A stretch of DNA of 64,000 bases from CAIKLP01 sp965279595 (GCA_965279595.1 OZ257246.1:744001-808000), one strand, 5' to 3'; shown: positions 9,369 to 19,126, counted from the first letter of the stretch. Made by a program: numbers and translations. Notes: a model not told the origin generated them from the letters alone.

Positions 9369-9806
9369 ATGCCCAACATTCAAATTAGCATGCTTGCAAT
9401 TGGAATTGCAGTAGTTGCACATTTTATTTTAGGATACATATGGTTCACCCCATTATTTGGGAAAGCTTGGGCCAAAGAAGTAGGAATCACCAAAGATACA
9501 CCAGGTGTTAAATCTGCAATGATGCAAGGTATGGTGTTTATGCTTATTGGAAATTTCTTGATGGCATGGGTATTGTCTCATAACATGGCTGCATGGAATC
9601 CAATTAGTTGGGGTTTACCTCCATCAGAAATTTCACCTACAGTAAGCGCATTAATGGCAGCTACCTATACTTGGTTGGGATTCTATTTCCCTGTTGATTT
9701 AGGATCTGTTGCTTGGGAAATGAAATCATGGAAATTATTTTGCATCACTACTGGCTATCATTTAGCTGCATTGGTAGTAGTTGCATTGATTCTTGCAAAT
9801 TTCTAA
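9369..9806 (+). CDS. DUF1761 family membrane protein
   Basis: A 145-residue integral membrane protein with about four hydrophobic helices: residues 7-28, 50-70, 85-105 and 125-145. The first helix contains the family signature G-Y-I-W-F-T-P-L-F-G-K-x-W. This pattern matches DUF1761, a family of unknown function widespread in Bacteroidota and Proteobacteria. It is a stand-alone gene between two intrinsic terminators, preceded by an unusually strong Shine-Dalgarno site, so it is probably expressed well and on its own. No enzymatic residues can be pointed to. Confidence 0.82.
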   Translation: MPNIQISMLAIGIAVVAHFILGYIWFTPLFGKAWAKEVGITKDTPGVKSAMMQGMVFMLIGNFLMAWVLSHNMAAWNPISWGLPPSEISPTVSALMAATYTWLGFYFPVDLGSVAWEMKSWKLFCITTGYHLAALVVVALILANF

Positions 9807-9813
9807 AATAAAA

Positions 9814-9846
9814 AACCTGCGATTGATTTTGAATTAATCGCAGGTT
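9814..9846. terminator. Bidirectional terminator between DUF1761 and PAS kinase genes
   Basis: An 11-base perfect stem (9814-9824 with 9836-9846) flanked by A and T runs separates two convergent genes. Confidence 0.85.
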
Positions 9847-9874
9847 ATTATTCATCTTTATATTCAATCTTTAT

Positions 9875-12800
9875 TTACAAAGGCAACTCAATTCTAAATT
9901 CTGTAAACTCATCCGTTTCACTTAGTACACTTATTTTACCACCTAAAACCTCCAACTGGGTTTTAACCATAAATAAACCTAGCCCCTTACCTTCCACATT
10001 ACTATGGAATCTTTTATATAAACCAAACACTTGCTCTCCATAATTTTTCAAATTGATTCCTCTACCATTATCTCTAAAAGTCAATATAGCTTTACCTTTC
10101 ACAACTTCACTAGTAATTTGAATAATTGGATTAACATCAGCTCGTCGATATTTTAAACTGTTTGAAATTAAATTATAAAATATGCTGTGCATATAACTTT
10201 TCAACGAAACTATTTCTTCTAATTGAGAAAAGTTGCTAATGATTTCAGCTTGTTCTTTATCAATTAAATTTTGTATACTAGATATTATTAATGAAACAAG
10301 CTCTATAAAATTGATGCTTTCTTTGTTCTCAGTAATTTCTCTTTTAGTTTGTAAAATTTTATTCAAATCTTTTACAATCTCATCTAAATTTCGAATGGCT
10401 TCAAATAAAAAGTGTTGTGTCTGCAATCTGTCTTCTTCAGATAATTCACCTTTTAAAATTTCTGATATACCTAATATGTTAGCAACTGGAGCGCGCAGAT
10501 TATGAGAAACTATATATGCAAATTGTTCAAAGTTTTTATTTCTTAAGATAATATCTGCAATCATTTCTTCTCTTTCTCTTTCAGCTGCCACTCTTTTGGT
10601 AATATCTCTTGAATAACATGCGGTTCCAACTACAACACCATCATGTCTTATAGGATAAAATGAAATTTCAGACCATGATTCTTCTGGTTCCGTTTCACAT
10701 AAAATTTCATTAAATATTTCACCTGATAAAGCTCTTGCATAAAAAGAATTAAATTGCACATGTTGATCTTGATTCATGGTCAATGAAAGTGCATTGACCC
10801 CAGCAATGATGTCTATATCTAATCGCTTTTTAATAACTTCTGAAAACGGTTTGTTATAAGTAATAATTTTATAATCATTATCAATACTCCAAAGTAAATC
10901 CTTGGTATTATTGATTAATGCATTTAAATTATTTTGATTAAACATTCTCAGTTGTTCAGCAACTCTACGTTCTGAAACGTCTTTGAAATTAGAAACCATG
11001 GCATTAACTCCTGGCTCATTTAACATATTGGTAATAGTTCCTTCACACCAAATCCAATTTCCATTTTTATGCTTAGCTCTGTATTGGTAAGAAAAAGATT
11101 TCCCCGGAGCATCTAAAATTTGAACACGTTTTTGTAAAAGATCTGCAGCATCATCAGGATGAAAAAAAGAAGCGGCAGGTTTATTGATATACTCTTCTTC
11201 ATTGTAACCAAAAACAGTTAATACGCTTGGGCTTGCATAAATAAATTTTCCATCCCGATCTGTTAAGGTTTTCATATCGGTACTTTTTTCAATTAATGCA
11301 CGGAATCTCTTTTCATTATTAACAACTAACTCTTCCGTTTTCTGATGAATTTTATTTTTTTCATAATTTTCTAATGCAAAAGAAATGTCACCAGCTGCTT
11401 CTTCCAACAAATCAATTTCTTCATCATCAAAAAAGTTTTTTGTACTACTGAAAAAACCTATAATACCAATTACTTTTTTTGATAATGTAATTGGAAAAGC
11501 AACTGTTGAATGAATATCTTGAAGAATAAATTCTTCTTTCCAATGTCCCATCAATGGGTCATTTTGTAAATCATTGTTAAATGCAAATTTCCCTGATTGC
11601 ATTACTTTAACTGTAGGGAGATCTTTAAACAAAGGGTTCTTATAATCCAAACCTTCAAATCGAAGCACTTTTTTAGCTTGTTCTTTATCACCACCCAGAT
11701 TAACTATTTTTAATATATCATTTTCATCGATTAGCGCAATCCATACATATTTAAATTTACCAATTTCAATTGCGATGTTACAAGTCCTGCTTAATAACTC
11801 TTCTCTATTCTCAATATGAACAATGCTTTTATTGATATTGCTGGTGAACTCATATAATCGATTTACTTTTAATATTTTTTCTTCTGCGTTTTTTCTTTCT
11901 GTAATATCAGAACGTATTGCTAAGTATTGATATGGCTTGTTTAGTTCATTTAGAAAAGGTACAATAGTTGTATCAACCCAATAATAGCTGCCATCTTTCG
12001 CTCGATTTTTTATTTCACCTTTCCAGATTTTACCTTTGGCAATGGTGGTCCATAATTCTTTAATAAATTCTTTTGAATGGTGGCCAGAATTGATAATGCG
12101 ATGGTCTTGTCCAATCAATTCGCTTTCTGAATATTTAGAAATTTTACAAAAATTTTGATTTACATGTTTGATGATTCCCTTTTGATCAGTAATGGCTACA
12201 ATAGAAGACTCATCTAATGCAAACTTATATGCAGATAACTCTTTAATATTTTTTTGCAGAATTTCATCCGTTCTTCTTCGTTCCGTTATATCTACAGACA
12301 AAACAAATATTCCTTGGGGAACTGGTTGTATACTAAGTTCAAAATAGGTTTCTCGCCCATCAGGAAAAACAAATAAAGTTTCGAAGTGATCTGCTTTCCT
12401 ATTGACCATGCATTGATTGAGCACTTTAAATAGTTCTGAATTTTCAATGCCTGGATATTTCTCAAGTAATGTAAATCCTATTAACTCCTCTCTAGCTAAT
12501 CCACTATATTTTTCAAGTGTTTTATTTACATAAATGTATTCCCAATTAAAATTGTGGATTTGTACACCCTCAATCATATTATCAAGCGTGCTCTGAAAAG
12601 TATTTTCTGTTTGTTGAAGTTGAAAGGATCTTTCTTTAACTAATAATTCTAGATTTCGGTTGCTAATAATTAACTCATCTTCTAATTTTTTTCGAGAAGT
12701 TAAATCGCGTGTTATTTTTATAAAGCCAGAGGGTTTGTTGTCTTCTGAAAGTATAGTGTGAATAAAAATACTTCCCCAAAATTTAGAACCATCTTTTCTA

Positions 12801-13054
12801 ATTCGCCAACCTTCATCTGATGCTTTACCATTCTCTAAAGCCCGAGTAATTATTTTATCTGGAAGATTATTCTGCTTATCCTCTTCAGAATAAAATATTC
12901 TAAAATTTTTTCCAATTATTTCGTCAGCACGATATCCTTTTACCTTTTCTGCACCTTTATTCCAATTGCGTATATTGCCTTGAATATCCAATAAAATAAT
13001 TGCGTAGTCTTCAATATTAGAAATTATTCGATTATAGCTTTCGTCTGTTGTCAT
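9875..13054 (-). CDS. Cytoplasmic multi-PAS/GAF hybrid-input sensor histidine kinase
   Basis: A 1059-residue soluble histidine kinase with no membrane segments. In order: PAS1 (about 10-125, with GFIKITRDLT), a coiled coil, PAS2 (about 150-260), PAS3 (about 275-390), a GAF domain (about 400-560), PAS4 (575-695) and PAS5 (700-815). The transmitter follows: phospho-acceptor His851 in VSHNLRAPVAN, N box YNLISNSLKY, G1 box DNGRGI and G2 box GKGLGLFMV near the C-terminus. The H box with N-L-R-A-P is typical of the HisKA family in Bacteroidota. No response regulator is next to it, so it is an orphan kinase probably sensing internal redox, light or small-molecule cues through its PAS/GAF array. The ligands cannot be told from sequence. 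Confidence 0.9.
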   Translation of the reverse strand: MTTDESYNRIISNIEDYAIILLDIQGNIRNWNKGAEKVKGYRADEIIGKNFRIFYSEEDKQNNLPDKIITRALENGKASDEGWRIRKDGSKFWGSIFIHTILSEDNKPSGFIKITRDLTSRKKLEDELIISNRNLELLVKERSFQLQQTENTFQSTLDNMIEGVQIHNFNWEYIYVNKTLEKYSGLAREELIGFTLLEKYPGIENSELFKVLNQCMVNRKADHFETLFVFPDGRETYFELSIQPVPQGIFVLSVDITERRRTDEILQKNIKELSAYKFALDESSIVAITDQKGIIKHVNQNFCKISKYSESELIGQDHRIINSGHHSKEFIKELWTTIAKGKIWKGEIKNRAKDGSYYWVDTTIVPFLNELNKPYQYLAIRSDITERKNAEEKILKVNRLYEFTSNINKSIVHIENREELLSRTCNIAIEIGKFKYVWIALIDENDILKIVNLGGDKEQAKKVLRFEGLDYKNPLFKDLPTVKVMQSGKFAFNNDLQNDPLMGHWKEEFILQDIHSTVAFPITLSKKVIGIIGFFSSTKNFFDDEEIDLLEEAAGDISFALENYEKNKIHQKTEELVVNNEKRFRALIEKSTDMKTLTDRDGKFIYASPSVLTVFGYNEEEYINKPAASFFHPDDAADLLQKRVQILDAPGKSFSYQYRAKHKNGNWIWCEGTITNMLNEPGVNAMVSNFKDVSERRVAEQLRMFNQNNLNALINNTKDLLWSIDNDYKIITYNKPFSEVIKKRLDIDIIAGVNALSLTMNQDQHVQFNSFYARALSGEIFNEILCETEPEESWSEISFYPIRHDGVVVGTACYSRDITKRVAAEREREEMIADIILRNKNFEQFAYIVSHNLRAPVANILGISEILKGELSEEDRLQTQHFLFEAIRNLDEIVKDLNKILQTKREITENKESINFIELVSLIISSIQNLIDKEQAEIISNFSQLEEIVSLKSYMHSIFYNLISNSLKYRRADVNPIIQITSEVVKGKAILTFRDNGRGINLKNYGEQVFGLYKRFHSNVEGKGLGLFMVKTQLEVLGGKISVLSETDEFTEFRIELPL

Positions 13055-13375
13055 TGGGGAATCCTTAAATCACTGCAAAATGCTTTATAAAATTAACGAA
13101 AAAAATGAGAAATCCAAATAACGTGGAATTGTACTCAGTGTTTTACACGGAGCATCATTTTACTTTTTATTTGTCAGGGAAGCTATTTTATTTTCAATGA
13201 TGCAAATTGAAAATTTGCAAAACACATGAAACTTAAACTAAGATATCTATTTTTCTTATTTTCTCAGTTAAAGTAAAACTGCACTTTTTTTCTTTACCAA
13301 CGAAATTTAAATCATCACATGATTGTCAAATAGTTCAAAACAATAAATGTTTAAACACTTGCCTTGTTTATTAAA
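13055..13375. other. Intergenic region upstream of the PAS kinase
   Basis: About 320 bases of AT-rich DNA between two minus-strand genes. It must hold the kinase promoter: a weak -7-like CATTTTG occurs about 25 bases before the kinase ATG. No ORF, RNA gene or clear terminator hairpin was seen. Confidence 0.4.
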
Positions 13376-14674
13376 TTATTCTTTGATGAATTTTGAAGTA
13401 CTTATTTGTCCATCGGTATCAGTAATTAGCATATGATACAAACCGACTTTTAATTTTTCAATGTTTATTTCATTTTCATATTTAGAACTAAAAAATACTA
13501 CTTTACCTTGAGTGTCAACAATTCGAATGGAACTCCAATTAATAAATTGTGCTTCATCAATTTGAATGCTTTGATTGGCAGGGTTAGGATAAGCTTTAAA
13601 AGTGCGATTCATGGATGTTTCAAAAATTCCATTTGCATTACCTTTTAAGTAAACATCAATCACAACCAAAGACAATGCAACTTGATCAGCATACTTTAAA
13701 AATTTAACACCATAAACTCCACTTGCAGCTAAAGGAGGCAACCCCAAAGTATCATAAGCCAATCCATTAATTCCATTAGAAGAACTGATTACATCAGGTG
13801 CTGTATTTGCTTTTCTATTTTCCAATGCAATAAACAATTTTGGTCCATCACTATAAACAGCGGTAACCTGCTGCGGATTATTATTTGGCATGGTTCCTAA
13901 AAATGAAGACAGATTCATTAAGGTCCAATTATTTCCACCATTATCTGAATAATACAAACCAGCTTGCGTTAAACCATTCCAAGCACCTGCAGCATATATT
14001 CTTCCTAAACTTTCATCAACAGCAAATTTGTTTGTTCCGAAATCTGCAGGAAAATCAGTTGTGCGCACATTCCAAGTAGTTCCCCAATCACTAGAAAAAT
14101 AAAAAGTGCGAGTGCCTGTGTTATCAAATGCATATAAAGTATCTTTCATACAAGTCAATGGATCAACGCCACCATTTAAAGCAGTTACAACAGGTATGGC
14201 TCTCCATTTTAATTCGGAAGTGTCTTTGATAAAATATCCACCCGCCCCCATGTTCACAATCACCTTTCCATTAAAATATTGCAAACCAGCTATCAAAGAA
14301 ACCCCTGTTAAATAAGGAGGAAGTCCTGCGGTATCTGCTTTGAAAGTTGCACCTTGATCTGTGGAATAATATAGCATTGAAAAAACTCCAGAATTGATGG
14401 AACTCAAGTACAATCGAGTTTTTGCATCAGCTAAAAAACGAGGGACGGTAATATCTCCAGTTGAAATGCTAGTCCAAGAAATACGATCAGCATTTAACTT
14501 ACTTAAGACTCCTGTAAAGCCATTAAACACGGTAGCATATAAATTATTTTGATGTGCTTCCATGGAAGTGATAGGTAAATAAATCACATTGGTTAAATGT
14601 GTTTCTTTCCAAGATTGTGCGCTGCCTTGTAAATAAATTACAAACATGCAAAAAGAGAGTATCCATTTTTTCAT
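13376..14674 (-). CDS. Secreted Asp-box (BNR) beta-propeller protein with T9SS sorting domain
   Basis: A 432-residue exported protein starting with a signal peptide ending GSAQ. The body contains at least three Asp-box/BNR motifs of the form S-x-D-x-G-x-T/N-W/F: STDQGATF near residue 104, SSDWGTTW near 200 and SDNGGNNW near 245. These are typical of sialidase- or sortilin-like six- to seven-bladed propellers. The sialidase Arg triad and Tyr/Glu pair could not be identified, so this is more likely a binding or photosynthesis-system-II-stability-like propeller than an enzyme. The last 80 residues are a T9SS type A sorting domain (KAYPNPANQ). The protein is expected outside the cell or anchored to its surface. 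It is a single-gene unit; the partner is unknown. Confidence 0.82.
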   Translation of the reverse strand: MKKWILSFCMFVIYLQGSAQSWKETHLTNVIYLPITSMEAHQNNLYATVFNGFTGVLSKLNADRISWTSISTGDITVPRFLADAKTRLYLSSINSGVFSMLYYSTDQGATFKADTAGLPPYLTGVSLIAGLQYFNGKVIVNMGAGGYFIKDTSELKWRAIPVVTALNGGVDPLTCMKDTLYAFDNTGTRTFYFSSDWGTTWNVRTTDFPADFGTNKFAVDESLGRIYAAGAWNGLTQAGLYYSDNGGNNWTLMNLSSFLGTMPNNNPQQVTAVYSDGPKLFIALENRKANTAPDVISSSNGINGLAYDTLGLPPLAASGVYGVKFLKYADQVALSLVVIDVYLKGNANGIFETSMNRTFKAYPNPANQSIQIDEAQFINWSSIRIVDTQGKVVFFSSKYENEINIEKLKVGLYHMLITDTDGQISTSKFIKE

Positions 14675-14832
14675 AATTAAAATTAAGGGATGTAGATGGA
14701 AGAGTCAATCCGTACTGGATGGTATTTGTAAAAACAAAAGGTCTGTTCTAATAATATATCAATTGAAAATTCAAAAAATCCATTGTCGTTAATATGAATT
14801 ACATGTATATTAGATATATCTACTGTCTAATT

Positions 14833-15786
14833 ATGAAAATCAAACATTTAATATTTGCCATTTTATTCTTTTTATCAAACATTGTTCAATCGCAAAATTT
14901 ATTTCAATATCAATATTTTGAACCCATTGATACCAATGTGGTGTTGGATACTATTATTTATAACATGGATAGTTTATCAAAAAAGACCTGGCATGTTGGT
15001 ATTCCTAAAAAGAAAATGTTTAATGCTGCATTAAGCAATCCAAATGTATTGATCACAGATACAGTTAATGCTTATGACACCAGTGTTACTGCAAGTGTTA
15101 TTTTTGATTTTACGAAGTATTCAAATGGTACTAATTGGGGCAATATTCTTGCAATTCAATGGTCACAAAAATTAGATTTAGAAGACTCTGCAGATTTTGG
15201 AATAGTTGAATATTCAATTGACTCTGGACTAACCTGGACAAACTATTTAGGAAATTTGGATTTTGGACCTAGAATTAATTTCTACGGATTTAATAATAAT
15301 AATTTGTTTCAGTATAATTTAAATGAAATGGGCTATTTTACTGGCACTGACAGCATTTGGCGTGATATCTGGTTATGTTTTTATTCTCGCGATGGGTTAA
15401 ACCCATGGGCTGATGAATTTATGTTAAGATTCACTTTAAAGTCGGATAAAAATCAAGCGAATAATGAAGGTTGGCAAATTGATAATATGATGGTTCATGA
15501 ATCTTTTGTACATACAGTTAAGAATAAATTAAAAGAAAAAAATAAGCTCGTTGTATTTCCAAATATTGCTGACAGAATAATTAACATCGAATCAACCTAT
15601 AAGGAAGAAGAATCTTTTATTCAGGAATTAATTATTACCAATTCACAAGGCGAGTTAATTAAAAAATACAAATCCAATAAACGGAGAGTTAGTATTGATA
15701 TCAGTGATTTGCCAAATGGTTATTACTATGTAAAAGCGTTTACTGCGAATAAAACTTCCCCTCTACCATTTCTTGTACAACATTGA
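14833..15786 (+). CDS. T9SS-exported protein, partner of the downstream cytochrome c peroxidase
   Basis: I start at the ATG at 14833, which opens a clear signal peptide (MKIKHLIFAILFFLSNIVQS); the frame extends 13 codons further up without support. The mature part (about 25-230) is beta-rich, with D-S-G-L-T-W and a G-W-Q-I-D-N-M motif. Both occur in secreted choice-of-anchor/MAM-like jelly-roll domains, where the second is the closing strand. Residues 245-317 form a T9SS sorting domain with VFPN instead of the common YPNP. The stop codon overlaps the start of the peroxidase gene by 4 bases, so the two are translated together and may act together at the cell surface. No catalytic motif is recognised. 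Confidence 0.75.
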   Translation: MKIKHLIFAILFFLSNIVQSQNLFQYQYFEPIDTNVVLDTIIYNMDSLSKKTWHVGIPKKKMFNAALSNPNVLITDTVNAYDTSVTASVIFDFTKYSNGTNWGNILAIQWSQKLDLEDSADFGIVEYSIDSGLTWTNYLGNLDFGPRINFYGFNNNNLFQYNLNEMGYFTGTDSIWRDIWLCFYSRDGLNPWADEFMLRFTLKSDKNQANNEGWQIDNMMVHESFVHTVKNKLKEKNKLVVFPNIADRIINIESTYKEEESFIQELIITNSQGELIKKYKSNKRRVSIDISDLPNGYYYVKAFTANKTSPLPFLVQH

Positions 15787-16841
15787 AAAAATTAACTTGC
15801 ATTTTAATTTTTTCAAGCTTATTTATTTTTGGATTTGAGAATTCAAAAATATGGAAATATGAAATTAAAAAAGGTTTCCCTAATATGCCATTGCCCAAGA
15901 ACTATGCAATTAGCAAACAAGGTATTGCACTTGGCAGAAAACTATTTTATGAGAATATATTAAGCAGAGATTCTAGTATCGCATGCGCTAGTTGTCACCA
16001 ACAAAAAAACGCATTCGCAGATAGTACGCAGTTTAGTGAAGGTTTTGCAGGAAGTAAACAAAACAGGAACACTTTACCATTATTTAATTTAGCGTGGTAT
16101 AAATTTTATTTTTGGGATGGGCGAGTAAATAATATAGAAGAACAAATATTTCACCCAGTTAGAAATAATAATGAAATGAATTTAAATTGGACTGAAGCAG
16201 TTCAACGAATTTCATCTCAACCAAAATACAAAAGGGCTTTTTTTGAACTGTATGGGAAAACAGAAATTGATAGTGTGCTCATTTCAATTAGCATTGCACA
16301 ATTCTTGCGTACATTAATTTCTGATGGATCTAATTATGATAAAATACTAGCTGGTAAAAGACAATTTTCAGCAGATGAATATGAGGGTTTTGAATTAGTG
16401 AATGATTTGTCGCGTCCAAATGCTTGTATACATTGTCATACCACTGAAGGGCAAAGTTTGGGTACCAATCTAACTTTTGTGAATAATGGCTTAGAACATT
16501 CTAAATTAAATGACTTTATTGATAAGGGATTTTACAACAAAACAAAAAACAACAAAGACATAGGCAAATTTAAAGTACCTTCTTTAAGGAATTTGAAATT
16601 TACTGCACCTTATATGCACGATGGACGATTTAAAACTCTTGAAGAAGTATTGGACTTTTATTCTGAAAATGTGCAACACAATGAAAATTTAGATTTTCGA
16701 ATGAAAGCCAATAATGGAAAATCCATTTATTCTAAAATTGAAAAGAAAAAAATTATTGCGTTTTTAAATAGTATGAATGATTATGAATTTATCAAGAATC
16801 AAAAATTTGCTAATCCATTCAAAAATTTAATTAACAAATAG
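15783..16841 (+). CDS. Di-haem cytochrome c peroxidase (MauG/CcpA family), TTG start
   Basis: Exported di-haem protein reducing hydrogen peroxide with electrons from a c-type cytochrome, or acting as a MauG-like oxidase. Two haem c attachment sites are visible: CASCH at 68-72 and CIHCH at 215-219. The usual conserved segments are there too: the N-terminal L-G-R-x-L-F/Y-x-x-x-x-L-S motif, N-T-x-x-L-x-N, FWDGR, and K-V-P-S-L-R-N followed by PYMHDGRF near 270. The N-terminus (KKLTCILIFSSLFIFGF) is a signal sequence. The only start giving this signal is TTG at 15783, whose bases overlap the TGA of the upstream gene, a clear case of translational coupling. Periplasmic or surface-exposed. Confidence 0.92.
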   Translation: MKKLTCILIFSSLFIFGFENSKIWKYEIKKGFPNMPLPKNYAISKQGIALGRKLFYENILSRDSSIACASCHQQKNAFADSTQFSEGFAGSKQNRNTLPLFNLAWYKFYFWDGRVNNIEEQIFHPVRNNNEMNLNWTEAVQRISSQPKYKRAFFELYGKTEIDSVLISISIAQFLRTLISDGSNYDKILAGKRQFSADEYEGFELVNDLSRPNACIHCHTTEGQSLGTNLTFVNNGLEHSKLNDFIDKGFYNKTKNNKDIGKFKVPSLRNLKFTAPYMHDGRFKTLEEVLDFYSENVQHNENLDFRMKANNGKSIYSKIEKKKIIAFLNSMNDYEFIKNQKFANPFKNLINK

Positions 16842-16858
16842 TAAAATTTAAGCGGAAT

Positions 16859-18841
16859 TTATTCCACAATAATTTTCTCAACAAAATTAATTCTATTGTT
16901 CTGTAATTTTAAAAAGTAAATCCCCTTTTGCATTTTTTTCAAATTAATTTTTTCGATTTTATTCTTTGATAAATGTTCAAAAATTAATTCCCCCTGTATA
17001 TTATACAAGCATATTTGAGTTTCCATTTCATCATTACTCAGTTCAACTGTAAGTTCCTTGCTTGTTGGGTTTGGATAAACTTTTACAAAATTATTTTCAT
17101 CATTCTGATTAACTGCTAAAATACAATTGCTTGAATTTGTCCAAGAAAATGTGCCTATGCCAAAAGTTTCTACATTGCTAGTTGCGTTGCCTCCTCTATT
17201 TGCATATTTCATATTGCAATAAGTTGCATTGCCATTGGGTTGATTTGCAAACAGTACGAAATATCCTCTACCCCAATTTAAATTCTTAAAATTATTATGA
17301 GGGTATTCTAATCCAGTTCCTTTGACATCAATATTTTCAAATACAAAATTATAAATACCATCTCCACCAACTTTGTAAAAAGAAATGGCATCATTCTTTG
17401 AATCTAGAATATTGATATTACTAAACTTGCAATTTTTAACTTGAGTTCCTGCTGAATTATTATTGCAGAAAATATCAATTGCAGCAACTGGGTTATGGTA
17501 TAAATCATTGAATGTTCCGCAAGCAATAATACTGATATCATAAAATTCATGTAATCCCAAATCATTAAAACCAACACCCGGAAAATTATTATTGATTCGC
17601 AATCCTACTTCTAAATTATCTTTAATTAATAAGTTATGCGCTTTGTTATTTTTACCTCCATATATGGCAACACCAGCAGCACGCCAGCAATGCTCAGAGG
17701 TATTGAATCTAAAAGTATTGTTGATGCATTCTAATCCATTGGCACTCCAAATGGCTTGATCATCATCACCATTATTTCTAAAATTACAATGCTCTACAAT
17801 GGCATTGCTAGTTCCTTTACATAGGTTGATACCATCTGCATAATTATTTCTGAATCTGCAATTTTTCAAACTGAAGCCATCGGCAAAGCTCGGACCACCT
17901 ATATTGTATTGAGCAATCCATGCACCACAAACAAAATGTTCAGCCCATACATTTTCAATGATTGAATTGGAGCTGAACACACCATTAATTGCTTTGTAAC
18001 CATTGGTTCTTGAAGCATGGTTGGTGGTTAAATACAAATCAGATAAACTGGTACCCGTAGTATTTGCCCGTATGCCTCCTTGCCCAAGATTATGTGAAGT
18101 AAAATTTATTTGTGTGTACCACATTCCTGCACCTTGCAATTTGCTGTTGGCTACGCCAAAATAAAGTTCAGAATTTACAGAATAAATATTTGCAGGTAAG
18201 AAAATTGTTTTGCCTCCATTGCTATTGATAAAAGTTTGTAAATCGCTTCCGTTACCAGCATAAACTGCTGCATTCACTGGTGCAGTTATTGCATCAGGTA
18301 CCAATTCTAATTCAATAAAATCTAATAGGATATTTCCATTCACTCTAACAAAGTTTAATGTATCATTCATGTTCAACTTACTAGGAAGTTTATAACGAAC
18401 TTCATCAAAACGCATTCTTGGAATTTTATTACTGATACCCACATTGTTTGGATCACCATTGCTCCATAAATATTCCCATGACCAATTACAGGTTAAAGTA
18501 ATATTGGCAATAAAATTAGACCCTTTATAAATTGCTAATACTGCACTAGAGCTATCAGGCACACTGTAACGAATAACCAATCCATCCGCTTCTTCATTTA
18601 TTATAAAACCAAGACTTGCATCTTCACTATTCATAGCCACACTTACTTGATTAGAAGCTTCTGATTGCAGCTCTTTTTGCGAAAATGATTTAGCAGTTTT
18701 TACAGCACCATTGTTTAACAAAGCAGAATCTGCCTCATACCTTTTGTAAGCCGCATCATAATAACCTCTTTGTGCGAAGCTGTTTGAAATAAAAAAAACA
18801 AATAGAAGTATTAGTATGATTGGGTGTTTGAGGTTTTTCAT
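16859..18841 (-). CDS. Secreted right-handed beta-helix glycosidase, GH87-like (alpha-1,3-glucanase/mycodextranase), T9SS-exported
   Basis: A 660-residue exported protein: signal peptide ending NSFAQ, a CBM35/CBM6-like beta-sandwich (about 60-185), a right-handed parallel beta-helix (about 190-560) and a T9SS sorting domain (YPNPTSKE, last 75 residues). In the helix, Asp336 (in ADGIN) is followed 23 and 24 residues later by Asp359 and Asp360 (in GDDDQAIWS). As I recall it, GH87 alpha-1,3-glucanases use three Asp residues with exactly this spacing and a similar G-D-D-x-x-A-x-W-S sequence. I therefore prefer a GH87-like glucanase. A generic pectate-lyase-like or glycosaminoglycan-acting beta-helix is the alternative. 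It would fit with the GH13 amylase as an alpha-glucan degradation set. Confidence 0.65.
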   Translation of the reverse strand: MKNLKHPIILILLFVFFISNSFAQRGYYDAAYKRYEADSALLNNGAVKTAKSFSQKELQSEASNQVSVAMNSEDASLGFIINEEADGLVIRYSVPDSSSAVLAIYKGSNFIANITLTCNWSWEYLWSNGDPNNVGISNKIPRMRFDEVRYKLPSKLNMNDTLNFVRVNGNILLDFIELELVPDAITAPVNAAVYAGNGSDLQTFINSNGGKTIFLPANIYSVNSELYFGVANSKLQGAGMWYTQINFTSHNLGQGGIRANTTGTSLSDLYLTTNHASRTNGYKAINGVFSSNSIIENVWAEHFVCGAWIAQYNIGGPSFADGFSLKNCRFRNNYADGINLCKGTSNAIVEHCNFRNNGDDDQAIWSANGLECINNTFRFNTSEHCWRAAGVAIYGGKNNKAHNLLIKDNLEVGLRINNNFPGVGFNDLGLHEFYDISIIACGTFNDLYHNPVAAIDIFCNNNSAGTQVKNCKFSNINILDSKNDAISFYKVGGDGIYNFVFENIDVKGTGLEYPHNNFKNLNWGRGYFVLFANQPNGNATYCNMKYANRGGNATSNVETFGIGTFSWTNSSNCILAVNQNDENNFVKVYPNPTSKELTVELSNDEMETQICLYNIQGELIFEHLSKNKIEKINLKKMQKGIYFLKLQNNRINFVEKIIVE

Positions 18842-18861
18842 TTTTGGTTTTAGGGATTTAC

Positions 18862-18869
18862 CAAATATA
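18862..18869 (-). promoter_or_regulatory. -7 box of the beta-helix glycosidase gene
   Basis: TATATTTG on the minus strand matches TAnnTTTG and lies 21 bases before the start codon of the beta-helix gene. Confidence 0.45.
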
Positions 18870-19115
18870 TATGAAAATAGATTAACGCATAAGTATAAAT
18901 TTTTTATTGAATACCTGTTCAGCTTTGAATATTGGAATGGATTAATGATTACTTGTTGATTTTAAAAGGGCGATGTGAATTTGTTTTTGGTTTTAGTAGA
19001 AATTTGCTAGTTTCAAATAAATATTGCGAGATGGAAATTTGTAATAGCTGCGCCTATTGCATCACATAAGTTGTATAGGAGAAACAAAACAGAGTGCTGG
19101 TTCGCTTAGATACAA

Positions 19116-19126
19116 GTTAGCAGCAA
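19116..19126 (+). repeat. attC-like right half-site (GTTAGCAGCAA)
   Basis: These 11 bases match the right terminus of the full element downstream (GTTATCGGCAA) at 9 positions and are the complement of its left terminus (TGCTGCTAAC). It sits 30 bases before the first island gene, where the end of a preceding cassette would be. Too short to be certain. Confidence 0.35.
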
